Below are positions 50,728 through 62,400 of a DNA stretch of 64,000 nt, piece after piece. Numbering within the stretch: position 1 is the stretch's first letter; each line of letters starts with the position of its first letter. Origin of the DNA: Atrichornis clamosus (lineage: Eukaryota; Chordata; Aves; Passeriformes; Menuridae); the NCBI GenBank assembly GCA_013400975.1, contig WBMZ01000225.1, positions 1 to 64,000 of the forward strand, written 5' to 3'. The position numbers were made by a program, and so were the translations under genes. Below the pieces are notes generated by a model. It saw only the letters and a program-made list of their open reading frames with translations, did no database searches and was not told the DNA's origin.

Positions 50728-53219
50728 CTGAAAATTTATTTAGGAAAAAATGGTGAAGTGTTTAAAATGAACTAACAAAAGCTGTACTTCTATTTAACAA
50801 CTAAGATGTCTGAAAGATTATACCAGCAGAGCAGCTGTTCTTGTTCTATAGAAACCACACAAGTTCAAATAATTCTTGCCAACTTTCCAAGTTTGTGCAA
50901 ACTTCAGTGGTATAAAAGCCAGTAAACCTTTGTGAATGCAAGTTGTACCACACATTGATTACACCTGCAGTGTTACGAGGGCAGCTACAGGACTGTGAGG
51001 GTAATTAACTCTATACAGAAAGGGAAAAAAATAAAAACAGTACAGGGCACCTTTCTAGTTACATTTCTGATTGCATATACAATGATTTAACACCAAAGGC
51101 AAAAGAACCCTCTCTTTTATTGCCAAGAATATAAAGCTTCTGCTTCTTGTCCAGTTGAAACAATCTTTCTGAGGGAATTGCTGAATTTTACTAGTGGCCA
51201 TACCTTCGAGTATTGCCCTCAGCAGGGGTCTGAGTAAGACATAGTTTCCTTCAAATAACCTCGTTCAGTCACAGCAGCAGCCTCCCCAGATCTGAAATCC
51301 TCAGGCTACTCTTCAGCACGTGATTAGGAAGTCAATAGGTGTACACATGCCCTTGTGTTTAGGTATTAACAACCTGATCCTTTTGCCAGGAGCCCTTTCA
51401 GCTGATCCTGGGCTGTGCCGAGCACCTGCAAGTTAATCATTGCCCGCATTTCGGCACTTGACAGCACAGCCCTGCACCTTCTACCCCGGCTGACACTGCA
51501 AGGGAGAACGTTTTCACATCCGGGGATGGAGACCACCCCAGCCACACGCTACTTAACCATTTATTTCAGTGTAGTTACTTTGTAGCTATTATAGGCAGAA
51601 GCCAAGTGGGAGGTGTGTGTTAATCCCAGATCACTGGAGCGCATTTACCAAATCCTTTATATTCAAATTTTTTTATCCACCACACTCCAGTAATTCTACA
51701 CACTCCTAAGGACTTGTGCAAGACTGCAGCCATTTGTTAATTCCAGATTTTCTATGGCCCAAACAACTGGAATACACAACACACCTTCACAAATTGAGAG
51801 GCACAATTTTGTAAAAAAAATAAAGGCACTATTTAGATGCTAGATAAGCAAAATAGTCCTCCACAGATGTATCATTTGCCAGTTTACCTAAATATTACCC
51901 AGGAAGGAAATAGCAACAAATCACTTCTCCAAATGCACTTCTCACTTACACACTGAGTATAAGGTGTCTGCAATGCAGACATACACAAAGCACTCCAAAA
52001 GGTTTCTAAATGCATTCATTACAGCATGTGTAGCAGCAAGCAGATGCTTCCACAAAAAAATATTCAGAAAAACCCTTTCAGAAAAACAAATTGTTCAAAA
52101 ACATAAACCACTGAAAACATACATATAAAACTCTAGCATAAACAAAATTTAAGAGGTCAGGTTAATTTTCTTTAACACCTAAAGCAAAAGATTTAGTATA
52201 GGGAAAAAGAAAAACACTTGGGAGTTTTTTAATACAGCAGAAAGCTCCTGAGTCAGTAGAAGATGTTACGTATAAACTCCAGAGCAGAAGCAGGTATCAC
52301 CCACTTCAATTCATGAGCAGCAAAACAAAACAGTTTTGTTTAAGGCCATGTGGTCTCCCTGGCCACTTGCTAGAAGCAACTCCACGTAATACACCTCCAA
52401 ATCATGTGCACATACGACTCCCACAACTTGGAATCACGCCAGAACAACTGTCTACACAAAAGCAGTCCTGAGAAGAAGGGAGCTACTCAAAACAGAGCTG
52501 AGGTCTGAGAGAATGTGCAGGGAATGATACTGAATGTTACAGTGTCTTCACGGGTCACGGGGGGCCTCGTCACACTGCTAACCCCTACACACCACTCCAC
52601 GGGAAACTGAATGGGATTTCTGTTCGAAACAATATGACATTTTTGTTTACTGAAACTAGCTAACTAATATTTACTGAGAACAGGTACCATGTCACACACA
52701 TAAAAAATTTACATAGATGGACTAAGTCCACTAAGTGACAAGCCAAAGATATCCCTGTGCATTTCCTTACTTCATCTGCACTGGGGCAGCTCTGTTTCAC
52801 ACACTCCACTACCTACATTCTGCAAGCACTAATATTCTGCAATAACTATTTTAGCTTCATTTGTTTCCAAATTCCATGACTCCTCCTACTCTGAACTCAA
52901 AGTCTGTACAGATACAACATCCACCTCATGACTTGTAACACTTGGCAGACCTCTGCACACACTACAGAACTAAGTATGCAACTAAATTAATTCTATAGCA
53001 AGGGCTTGAGGATGCAGGAATTTCCCCTGCCCTTTCACTGTGAAAATGTACTAAAGGACAACATTTAACTAGGAACTACATTAGTGAATGTAGACATAAA
53101 TGAAAAGGTATGCACGAACATTTATATACTCACAAGATTTAAGAACTATATAAGAAATAAATAAAAATAAAATTTCCAGAGTTAAACTTCTTACATGAAC
53201 GTAAATGGTTCCGTAGTAA
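50728..53219 (-). other. First intron of the gene model
   Basis: AT-rich sequence between the CpG island and the start-containing exon. A moderate minus-strand donor at about 51208 (CTCGAAG then GTATGG) with an acceptor 26 nt upstream could be an extra 5' UTR exon, but the support is weak. Confidence 0.4.
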
Positions 53220-53306
53220 TTCACAGATCCCGGCCGCTGCCAAGCGCTGAGAGGAGCAGCAGCGCACTGAGCCCGCAGCCGGCACGAACCCGCACCGCGC
53301 GTTCAC

Positions 53307-53345
53307 CTGCGAACGACTGAAACCGAGGCGCTGCTCCGCGCCGCG
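53307..53345 (-). other. Candidate alternative first exon in the CpG island
   Basis: A minus-strand donor, TTCGCAG then GTGAACG, lies at 53307/53306 at the low-coordinate edge of the island. It could serve a shorter alternative 5' UTR exon. Only the donor is visible; the upstream limit given here is arbitrary. Confidence 0.3.
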
Positions 53346-54159
53346 CTCATCAGCGCTGTCTCCCATTACAGCCCGTTCCCGAGCTGCTGTGCCTCACTCC
53401 ACAAGTGTAAATCATTACGCTCCCTGGTTGGGTTTTTTTTTCCCCACTTTCCCTTCGGCCTGAGCCTCTCCCACCTCCTCTCCCGAGGCGGGGGCCGTGC
53501 AGGCGGAGGGAAGGGCCGAGAGCCGGCTCCGGGCCCCACCAAGGCAAACAGCGGCGGGGGCACAACCGGTCCGTGATAACCTCGGTGGGGCTCAGAGGAG
53601 GCTGCGGCTCCGGGCATCGCGGCCCTTCCCCCGAAACTGACGCTCGTGTAAGATTTGCCACTAAATAAACGTTAAAAGTCCTTCAAAAGCATAAACAAAT
53701 AAAAGCCCCCGAGAGCGCGCGGGTCGAGCGCTCGCTGTCCCCGGTGCCGCCCCCTCAGGGCCCCTCACGGCGCTGCCGCGCAGCCCGCGCGGCCCGCCCG
53801 CCCCGCACCGACCTGGGCAGCGCGGAGCTCCGGCGGAGCGGCCCCCCCGGGCCTCCCCCTGCACGGGCATCGCCGGAGCGGGGCGAGGGCGTGAGGAGAG
53901 GGAGGAGCAGAAGTCCCGTTCCCCCCAGCAGGAGCTGACGGGACTCCTTTCCCGACCCGCCGTGGCACCGCCGCCACAGCTCCGTGCCGAGTCCCGCAAG
54001 GCGCGGCGGGTCCGCCCGGAGGCACAGCGAGACCCCCGGAGTCAGCCCCGCCACGACCGCCTCCGGCTGCCCCGGAGGAGTCGAGCCCCTCCAGCTCTGC
54101 CGGGCAGAGCCCACCTGCGCAGCCCCGAGCAAAGCCCAGCCCCAAGGGACAGCGCTTAC

Positions 54160-54370
54160 CTTGCGCCGTCCTGCTCCTGCTCCCGCTCCTGCTCCGCTCC
54201 GGGCATGCGGCTGGCGGAGCTGCCGCCCCGACCCGGCGCAGCCGCCGGCGAGGGCGAGAAAGGGCGGCGGACGGTGCGCAGGGGGAGCAGGCGGCGGGAG
54301 CGGGCGGGACACGGTGGTCCCAGGGCTCCAGGCGGCTGTCAGGACAGGCGGATGGAGGGAATGTGTCTGT
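54160..54370 (-). other. Candidate first exon (5' UTR or short uORF) of the minus-strand gene
   Basis: Read on the minus strand, the exon ends in GCGCAAG followed by the donor GTAAGC at 54159-54154, a near-perfect 5' splice site inside the CpG island. The 5' edge is not visible; a (GT)n tract at 54361-54381 is near the likely start. An ATG at 54206-54204 opens 15 codons (MPGAEQEREQEQDGA) and leaves phase 2. That phase does not join the next coding exon of the model, which begins with its own ATG, so this ATG is probably an upstream ORF. It would, however, join the exon at 42117-42212 in frame if the intervening exons were skipped. Confidence 0.6.
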
Positions 54371-54381
54371 GTGTGTGTGTT
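54361..54381. repeat. (GT)n tract at the CpG-island edge
   Basis: TGTGTCTGTGTGTGTGTGTT lies near the presumed transcription start of the minus-strand gene. Such tracts can be length-polymorphic. Confidence 0.6.
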
Positions 54382-54630
54382 CGCCTTCCCCCGCCGCCCG
54401 CCCCTCTCCGCCAGCCCCGCCCGGCTCTCCGCCCTTCCCGCTCCGGCTCCTCGGTTGTGTGTCCCGTCCTTCCTTTCCGCTCCTCAGCTCCGGGTCTCTT
54501 CTGACCTGCCCAGCCCGGAGAGGGGCGGCTGCTCGGGCCCGCAGCAGCCCCGACCGGCCCGGGGCTCCGGGCTGCGCTGCCCCAGCCTCCCCCCGATCCC
54601 TCGCCTCCCGCCCAGGGAACGTGGAGGAGC

Positions 54631-57600
54631 CACGTTGGTGTTAAGGAGGCAGACCAACCTAAAAAAGGCAAAGGGCATCGCTTCACTCTAAAAATCCCAA
54701 AGGAGATTAACAACAGGCGACCAGGAGTAGGTCTCATTAGGTCAAAAGCTTGGAGAAAGTAGTGAGAAATAATGTACAGCTGGTAAACGGGCATGTGTGT
54801 TTTGGCCAAAAGTAGTATGGAAACACACTCAAAAGTCCTACTGATCTGGAAAAATATAGGGATGTGAAGATGGAAGCACGGAGATTATAAACCCTTTAGA
54901 TGAGGGACTCCTTCTGGTATGTGTTTATACTGTGCTTGGCAAAGATAATATTTTCTATGACTAAAGTCAGTATAATAATAAATGTTAACAATTACATCAC
55001 TTAAAACAAATGCATATTCAAATGAATGTAGGTGGTAGGTCTCTTGCAGTAGTAGCAGTGCCAACACAAAACAGCCAATGGAGAAACAGTAATAAGGAAG
55101 CTCACCACATTTTGTAGCCCAGACACCAGAAGCATTTTACAATAGAATAACTAACTATGGCTTGGCTTTACGCTTCTAACCTAACATCTTGCACGGAGAT
55201 TTCATCTTTCAGTTGTTTCTAATTCCCAAGGTTAGAAATGTGATATAGACAGAGACATATGGACATCAGACCTCGCTTTAAGTAGAGGTCTCTAATTCAA
55301 TTTAATTTCTTCAGTTTGGGATACTGAAATAGTCTCTAAACTCCACACTGTATGAAACACTCTGGAATTAAAATCATACATAAAGAAACTGGTTCTTAAG
55401 GTGAAATATTTTTAGACTAGGGACAAGTCAATTGGAAAACAGCCATCAGGATGCCATAGTACTTTTACAGCTCTGGGTTTTTTCTGCTCTTAAAGTAGCA
55501 ATTCACATAAATTATACAGGTGTGTGGGGACCTGGCACTTCTCTTGCCCTATAGCAAAGTCAGGGATTGATGTTTTAATCAAAATCAAGTTATGGGCAAC
55601 ACCTGAGCTCCCAGCAGCATTGATATAATTAGCAGAATGGAGAAAGCTTTGAGGCTGGCCACGTCTGATAATTTTTGATGGATTCCTGAAACATCGAGCC
55701 TTTGTCATAGCTGCATCCAAGAGAAGTGGAAAACAGACATCCCACCCCCTGCTTTCGTAGTGCCAGTGAAGCAGTGCCTGTTACAAAAGCAGAGCTCCCA
55801 CAGGCTGTAAGTGCCTGTCCATTTTTTACCCAGGATTTACTATGCCTGTCACAGAAAGTGACAGTTCCACACCCTTGTTTTAAAGCTTAATTTGGTATTC
55901 ATTATCAGGAAATGGGAAGAGATGCTCTGCTTAGAGCCTTTTAACTTTTAGTCTATTTTATGTGTCCACAAAATTTCCACTTATGCACACAGGGAATGAA
56001 CAATTAGTTGATGTTAACATTTATAATTATATAACAAAGTGGAACCTGCTCAACCACATCAACTAAAAGCATTGTCCAGGGAGACTGAACACTTTTTAGT
56101 AATTACTAATTTGTATTTCCTGTGTTTAAAGATGATAAATTATATAATGCAACTTGCAATGGTTGTTTGTTCAGCATTTTAAAAACAAGCATAAAATTTT
56201 CCTTAGCATGCAAAATATAAAATTCAACTGTTAAATGAATTATTGCTTCAGCCCAAAACATTTTCTTAAAAACACAGTGATATATGACTGTTATACTTTA
56301 AAAACTGATTTTAGCAAGACAATTCAAGGGTAAAAACATGCATCTTCAAATAAATGTACCAGTATTTCTTAGGTTTGAAAGCAGTCTAAGTAGAGGGTAA
56401 AGTTTAGAAATACAAATCTTGCCGTTTTCCTGACTCACTGTCCTATTATTCCCACTCCACCCTCAGTAGCTGAGCATTGTCCAACTGTTCTGCAAAGAGA
56501 TGGTGACTTCCTTCCTAGCACCTAAACACACCTTGGCATGTTTGCAAAAGCTACAATAAAGAGCAGACAGTTTCCTTTCTGTTGATGACTCATGACTTTT
56601 CTGAGTACATCCCCTACATTAGACACTGCTAAAGACAAGTAGGTCTAATTCTATTCTCACTTTTAATTATTTTGAAATAAGTATGATGTAACTGACAGCA
56701 ATGAAATCACTCCAGATTTTCATCAGAGTTATGAAGGAGTCATTCTTGCAAACCAGGTTCTCATCAATGCACTTCCAGAGGAGTACCAGGGAGTGCTACG
56801 GGGCTCAAACAGGCCCCTGCAGAGTCTGCCCTGAGCTAACGCACACTTCAGAGGTCTCTGTGGGGTGCTGTAAAGGAAAGAAAACATTGCTTAATGCCTG
56901 CCCCAAATCTACCCCTTCCGTCTCCTGTAGTTCCTGCTGTGCCACTCTCTGTTCCCACCAGGCTCCATCAGTAGCTGACTTGGGGCAGTGGTGCCACAGA
57001 ACTCTGGGACATGAACCAGTGCCCTGTGGTTCCATCACACAAGTTCCTGCAAAACTGTAAACCTGCAACAATAAACTCTCTAACCAAATACACCGACTGG
57101 TCACAGACCAGAATCACCATTATGGCTCAAGACCAAGACATGAAACCCTGTATTCTGTCCTCAGATGACACCAGTCTATATCTGTTCCCAAGTGATTTAT
57201 TTCCTCTTACCTAGTTCCTACCCATTTCCCATGTCACATGAGGACAATAACACTTGCTAATAGCCTTTATATGACTAGTTGTGCACTTCTGAGGAAAAAA
57301 TTCTGTTTCGTGACACACCAAACAACTGCCCTGATCTGTGTCCCACTCCTATCTTTAGTATCTGATTTCATAACCAGACCCATTGAGATTGGTTGAATCA
57401 CCTGAGAAGTAAAGCATTACTAGAGGGTGTGGCCACTGCATTCTGGAAAGGCTTAAAAAATGTCGCCAAAAAAGACTTTTATATCGTGATTATAGCTGCA
57501 CAACCTGCAGTGTAAATTATTTTCACCAGGCAGTAGCTAGCTGCCCTGAAAATACTCCTGGCACTGGTTTCCTCAATGTAAAATCCTTCTGGTATTCTTT

Positions 57601-59209
57601 TTTAAACACAGTTTAGTTTGGTAATTATGTGAAAAGTAAATATGCCTTTTCCCCAAGTGTTTCATTTTCCCTTTTGCTATGCAAGGCATCCAATTTGACA
57701 AGTTTAATGCTATGTAAGCCAGTTAGAAATAATTTTTTTTAACCATGAAAAAGGTGACTTCTGTTTTCAGGTTTGATCTGTATTTTTACTGTACTGTCAA
57801 AGGTATTGAAGAACTCTTGGTTAGCAGTTATTGGGAATAGTCAATATTCTAATAAAGGGCAGAGTGTAGCCTCCAAAGGTTCATTTACTCTGAAATTGAA
57901 AAAAACACTGTATCAGTTTCCAAGATTTTGAATAATCTGGGGTTCTATGGTAATTAAGAAACATAATTTCCAGTTCCATGTTTATTAGTAAGAAATGTTG
58001 TGTTACCTAGGAAATTATATTATGATTATCAATAGCCTAGTATTTGAGTAAAACCTCATCATAAACCTGGTTGGCTATTACAAAAATTCAGAACAAGTTT
58101 TGTGAACAATTTGATGTTGATTTACAGTCAAAGGGTTAATACAGCATTTGCACAGGGAGCAGATGTGTTACAGGGTTTAGAATTACATGAAACCACAGAT
58201 ACACAGCTCCCCTGTGGAGAAAAAATGTCAAATTGATGGACTTTTATGAAATAAACTTACCTGACTCATGTAATCAACAAGACTGCCTCTCTTCAAGTAG
58301 ATATTTTTGCACATCAGTACCAACTAAATAGCTAGAATTCCAACTAAATCAGCAGCCCAACAGGACAGCATTCCATACACTCACGTTAGTTCAATTTTCC
58401 ATCTATTGCCGAGGCCTGTCACCCTACCAGGAGCGTCTGGAAAAAAGTTTGATTTCTGTGATAAATCACCCTTGACTGTCCCAGCTCCCTACACATTAAA
58501 AATTAAGTCTTTTTATTAATTGATGAAGAAAATTATCCAGATGTTGACTTCTTCATGCATGGATTTTTACTATTATAACTATTATGTCTATTATAAATTA
58601 TTATATCTAAAAATATAATAGTAAATGTGTGTGTGTGTCCCCAACATCTTTCATATTTTCACATAATGCTTTCAAACTCCCAGCCTTCCCACAGGATCTG
58701 CATCGGACTAAAACACCAAAATCACTAAGATTTTAGCACTGAAGTAGGTCCAGGCAACCCCCAAATTCTGGTCCTCCAGGTAACATCTGACACTGAAGAA
58801 AGAATACTTCCTTTTCCTCTGCTCTTTGTGAACAGGACAATATGACTAATCTCTCCTTTTTCCATGGACTGCTTCAAGTATGAAATTCTTGTCCACAGTG
58901 CAGCTGCCCATAACATCAAAGGTAAATCAGATTTTATTAAATCAGTTCTAGGAGAGTAAGGAATGAAACTGTGTCTCATTACAAAATATCTAACTTGACC
59001 ACTGTTCTGTTTTTTATGAGTTTGAGAAGCAGCAACAGATGACAGCAAGTAAAATATTTTTTAGAAGACAGAGAACAAAATTCCTTCAGGTCATCCACAG
59101 TACAGCCCTTAACTTCCAACCTTTTAGAAATGATTCAGGGCTGGTCAGTATTGGATAAGTAACTTATCAAATTCCCCTTTCAATTACTAATGGAACCACT
59201 CATGTGCTT
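54631..59209. other. Upstream flank, AT-rich, no supported gene
   Basis: No paired splice sites were seen. It holds a 119-codon plus-strand ORF at 56701-57060, overlapped by a minus-strand ORF, and a 107-codon minus-strand ORF at 58725-59048. Neither resembles a family I know. Confidence 0.45.
58624..58640. repeat. Short (GT)n microsatellite
   Basis: AATGTGTGTGTGTGTCC within AT-rich DNA that also contains repeated ATTATTA units just upstream (58568-58620). Confidence 0.6.
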
Positions 59210-59470
59210 GGAATCACAGAACTGTTCAGGTTGGAAAACACCTCCAGGATCATCGAGTCCCGCTGCTAACACAGCACCACTGTGTTCACCACTAAACCAT
59301 GCCCCCAAGTGCCACATCCACACCTTCTGAACACTTCCAGGGATGGGGACTCCGCCACTTCCCCGGGAAGCCTGTGCCAGTGCCTGACCACCCCTTCCTC
59401 ATATCCAACCTAAAGCTCCCCTGGTGCAACTTGAGGCCATTTCCCTTCGTGACCCTCCAGAATGGTTCTG
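59210..59470 (-). mobile_element. CR1 LINE 3' fragment
   Basis: GGAATCACAGAACTGTTCAG followed by GGATCATCGAGTCCCGCTGC marks the 3' end of CR1 in reverse orientation. It is about 260 bp and 5'-truncated. Confidence 0.9.
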
Positions 59471-62400
59471 ATTTACTTGGAGACTGAAGCAGGATTAGGA
59501 ATTGTGGGACAGAAGCTCAAAGACTTAACAGGTAATAAACATTATAAAGATCACCCTGTTAAATCAACAATATGCAGATATGCAATATCTGATATTACAT
59601 GAGTTCAAGTGTTCAGGAATCTTTACAGACTCATTATAGATTTTTCTATAGCATCCTAAGTTTGACTGTGTCAGATCCAAAGTCCATTATAAAAACCTTA
59701 ATTTACCTGAGCAACATAAGGAATCAGAGTGGTTTCATGGCTTACCCCTGAGTTTACAGTTTGTAGGGTTCACTGACTGGAACAGTGCTTTGAAATCCAC
59801 TTGGATGAAAAAAAGCCACATAGAAATCTTAAGTATTTATCACATCCTCTGACAAAATGAATCCAGTCCAGGTTATTGCAGTTTTGGGGGTGTGGATAGG
59901 TATCACTCGTCATGCAGAACAACCATGTACTGCTAGGAGGGCTTCAAGGAGGATATAGGAAAAACAATTACATAGAATCACATTAATGCAATTTTATTTA
60001 AAAATAAAATCAGATCCAGTCTGTCCAATACATAAGTTTTAGAAGTTAAAGTTTCTTAAGAGTTGCTTGACTATAATAAACACCCATCAAAATAGCTGTT
60101 TCCCTTCCAGCTGTAGGGAATGAATAGCATTTAGCAGGTCTGGTTGGTTGTGTGTAACTGCACTCAAAGTGTGTGGGATAAAACCACTGCACTTATAAGC
60201 CATTTCTTCTTACACTATTAAGAAAAGCCCAATGAATGAAACTGAACAAAAAATATTTTATTTTGATATTTCACTTCTAAATTATAGTAGGATAAAAAAT
60301 TTATTTCTGCAAATGTCACCTGCACTCTATTTTCAACAGTTGATGTGTTCATGTATAGGCACAAATTATGGCAACAACTATACTCATCATTCAAAATGCT
60401 GAACACACTGTCACATCTTGAACCTTCAGCTTTCCAATGCTTTTTCCATCCTCCCAAAAAATATGCTATAAAACATCCAGTGTCCACACACTTGAGCCTA
60501 GCAGAAATTAAAGGGATCCTTTCACCATTAACATTGTGTTTAGCATTTACTAATGTTTGAAAATAGTAGTAAGCTAACCCCTAATATGTATACTAACATA
60601 TCTTTAAAAAAATATTTTTACAAGGATTTTTGCTGTTATTCTCATTAGAGAAAAAATAAATTCTTGCTAATTCAGTACTATGTCCTTCCAGCATCTCAAT
60701 ATACACAGTATCTTTCTGATTGTTTTAAGAACTGTGACTTCGTAAAAAAAACATACTAAATTAGATTAAGTATTACTTCTCTTACTTTTGTATATTTTAA
60801 GTGTGGATTGTCCTAACCTAGATTTTCAATTAATTATATTGTCTTTCTTCTGAGTACATACAATATGCTGTTTCCACCTTAAGCTAAACAGGAATTAAGG
60901 AAGTTTTCTTCCCTTCCCCCCAACCAGATTTGACTGTCATCTGCATAGACCTTTTATAATTAACAAGTAAGTTTTGTAAGATTGTACAGCAAATTTTGAA
61001 CAAATAAAATAAAGTATTGATGACAAGCAATTTTTTGTGCAACTGCCTTTGTCCCTTTTCAAAACTCAGCTTTCTTAGAGCTCAAAATGAAAATAATATT
61101 AAAAAATCATATAAAATCAAAATTTCATAATACCAATTTTGCCACTGAATTTAATGGAACAAGCAAATCTTCCCAATCTTTAGTCCAGTATTAAATAACA
61201 GTATGTGAGCTGGGACTTTCCACAGATGACAGCAGCATTACCTTCACCAGCTCACTGCTAAGAAATTGCCGCCTCCTCCTGTTGTGCAGCTTCAGCATTT
61301 CTGTGCACAGATCTTCAGCACACAAACTGTGTCACCTTTCTGCCTGGTCCTATCAATCCAAACTCTTTCTCCAGTAAAATAACAAGAATTGCACCAAATC
61401 AAGATCCTTCATAGATGGATTTAGTGGAGGAGCATTTACCTCTAAATGATTCTGCCTGGTTTGACCTTCAAGTAACAGGAAAACATGGAGAATTTTGCCT
61501 TCGATAGAGCCCAAGGCAAAGCCTTAAAAAAATCATCAAAGGTGCAGATGACTCACTATGTACGTAGAGTTACTTCACTTACTTAGATATTCCAAGTTTT
61601 GAGGTTTTCCAGTTAGTGTTCTTTGAAATTCAGAAAGCAGGGAGAACAAGGAACATTACATTAAGAGACAAGGCCCTCTAGATTCAACACATGCATCCAA
61701 TTGTTCACAGAATTCCATATTCCAATTGCAAAGCATGTCAAGAGTTCTGCCATCAGTGGTTATGTACAAATAATTGTTACAGCACTTTCTTACTTCACCT
61801 GCGACAACAATCTCAAGTGTCTTCTGTTTGGAAATTAAAATGATTAAATATAAACTGATGCAAAGAAACACAAAACAAAACAAAAACAACCCAAGAAAAC
61901 AACCCATGAGCTTTAAAGCTACTCAGCCAAAATCATCACTTGTTTAATAGTTCTATCTCATGCTATTAAAATGGATAATACAATGTAAGAGTTAGCAATG
62001 TCTGATTCTCACCTATCAAAACTGAGGGAGTATTTGAGGTATTTGAGTTTTCCCTTAGTTCCCCCTAAAGTAACCTCCTGCTAGTGGAATGTGCACACAG
62101 GTTAAATGAGAAAGAATCTGACTCCATGAGCAGAATTAGCAAAGACACATTGGAAAGGTGTCCTTTAATATTTGCTGTTACCACGCTTATTGCAATGGTG
62201 CCTGGAATTGCAGTTACACAGCTGTGTTTAACTTATGAGAAGTTGCTCTTTGGAAACAGGAGGGACATTTTGGATGAGGCTATACCCACCTGGTCACTGC
62301 AGAAAAGAGGGCATGTGTGCTCTGTGTCTGTAGATAAACATGTCCAGTCGTAGTTTGCACATTTTTCCTTAACATAACCCTAGTGACAGTACACTACCTT

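Larger units (their letters stand above)
53220..54630. promoter_or_regulatory. CpG island, probable promoter of the minus-strand gene
   Basis: About 1.4 kb of very GC- and CpG-rich DNA stands out sharply from AT-rich flanks. It holds several GC-box cores (for example around 53797 and 54384-54420). I see no convincing TATA box, as is usual for CpG-island promoters. At least two minus-strand splice donors lie inside it (54160 and 53307), so transcription towards lower coordinates is well supported. A divergent plus-strand transcript is possible, but I found no clear plus-strand donor. The long ORFs across the island are composition artefacts. Confidence 0.85.

Noticed and set aside
53755..54691. 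Several 110-235 codon ORFs on both strands across the CpG island
   Set aside because: GC-rich DNA lacks stop codons in all frames. Ala/Gly/Arg/Pro-only composition and overlap on both strands show these are artefacts.
56701..57104. Overlapping plus- and minus-strand ORFs of about 100-119 codons
   Set aside because: No splice sites, no family resemblance, and similar openness on both strands suggest composition.
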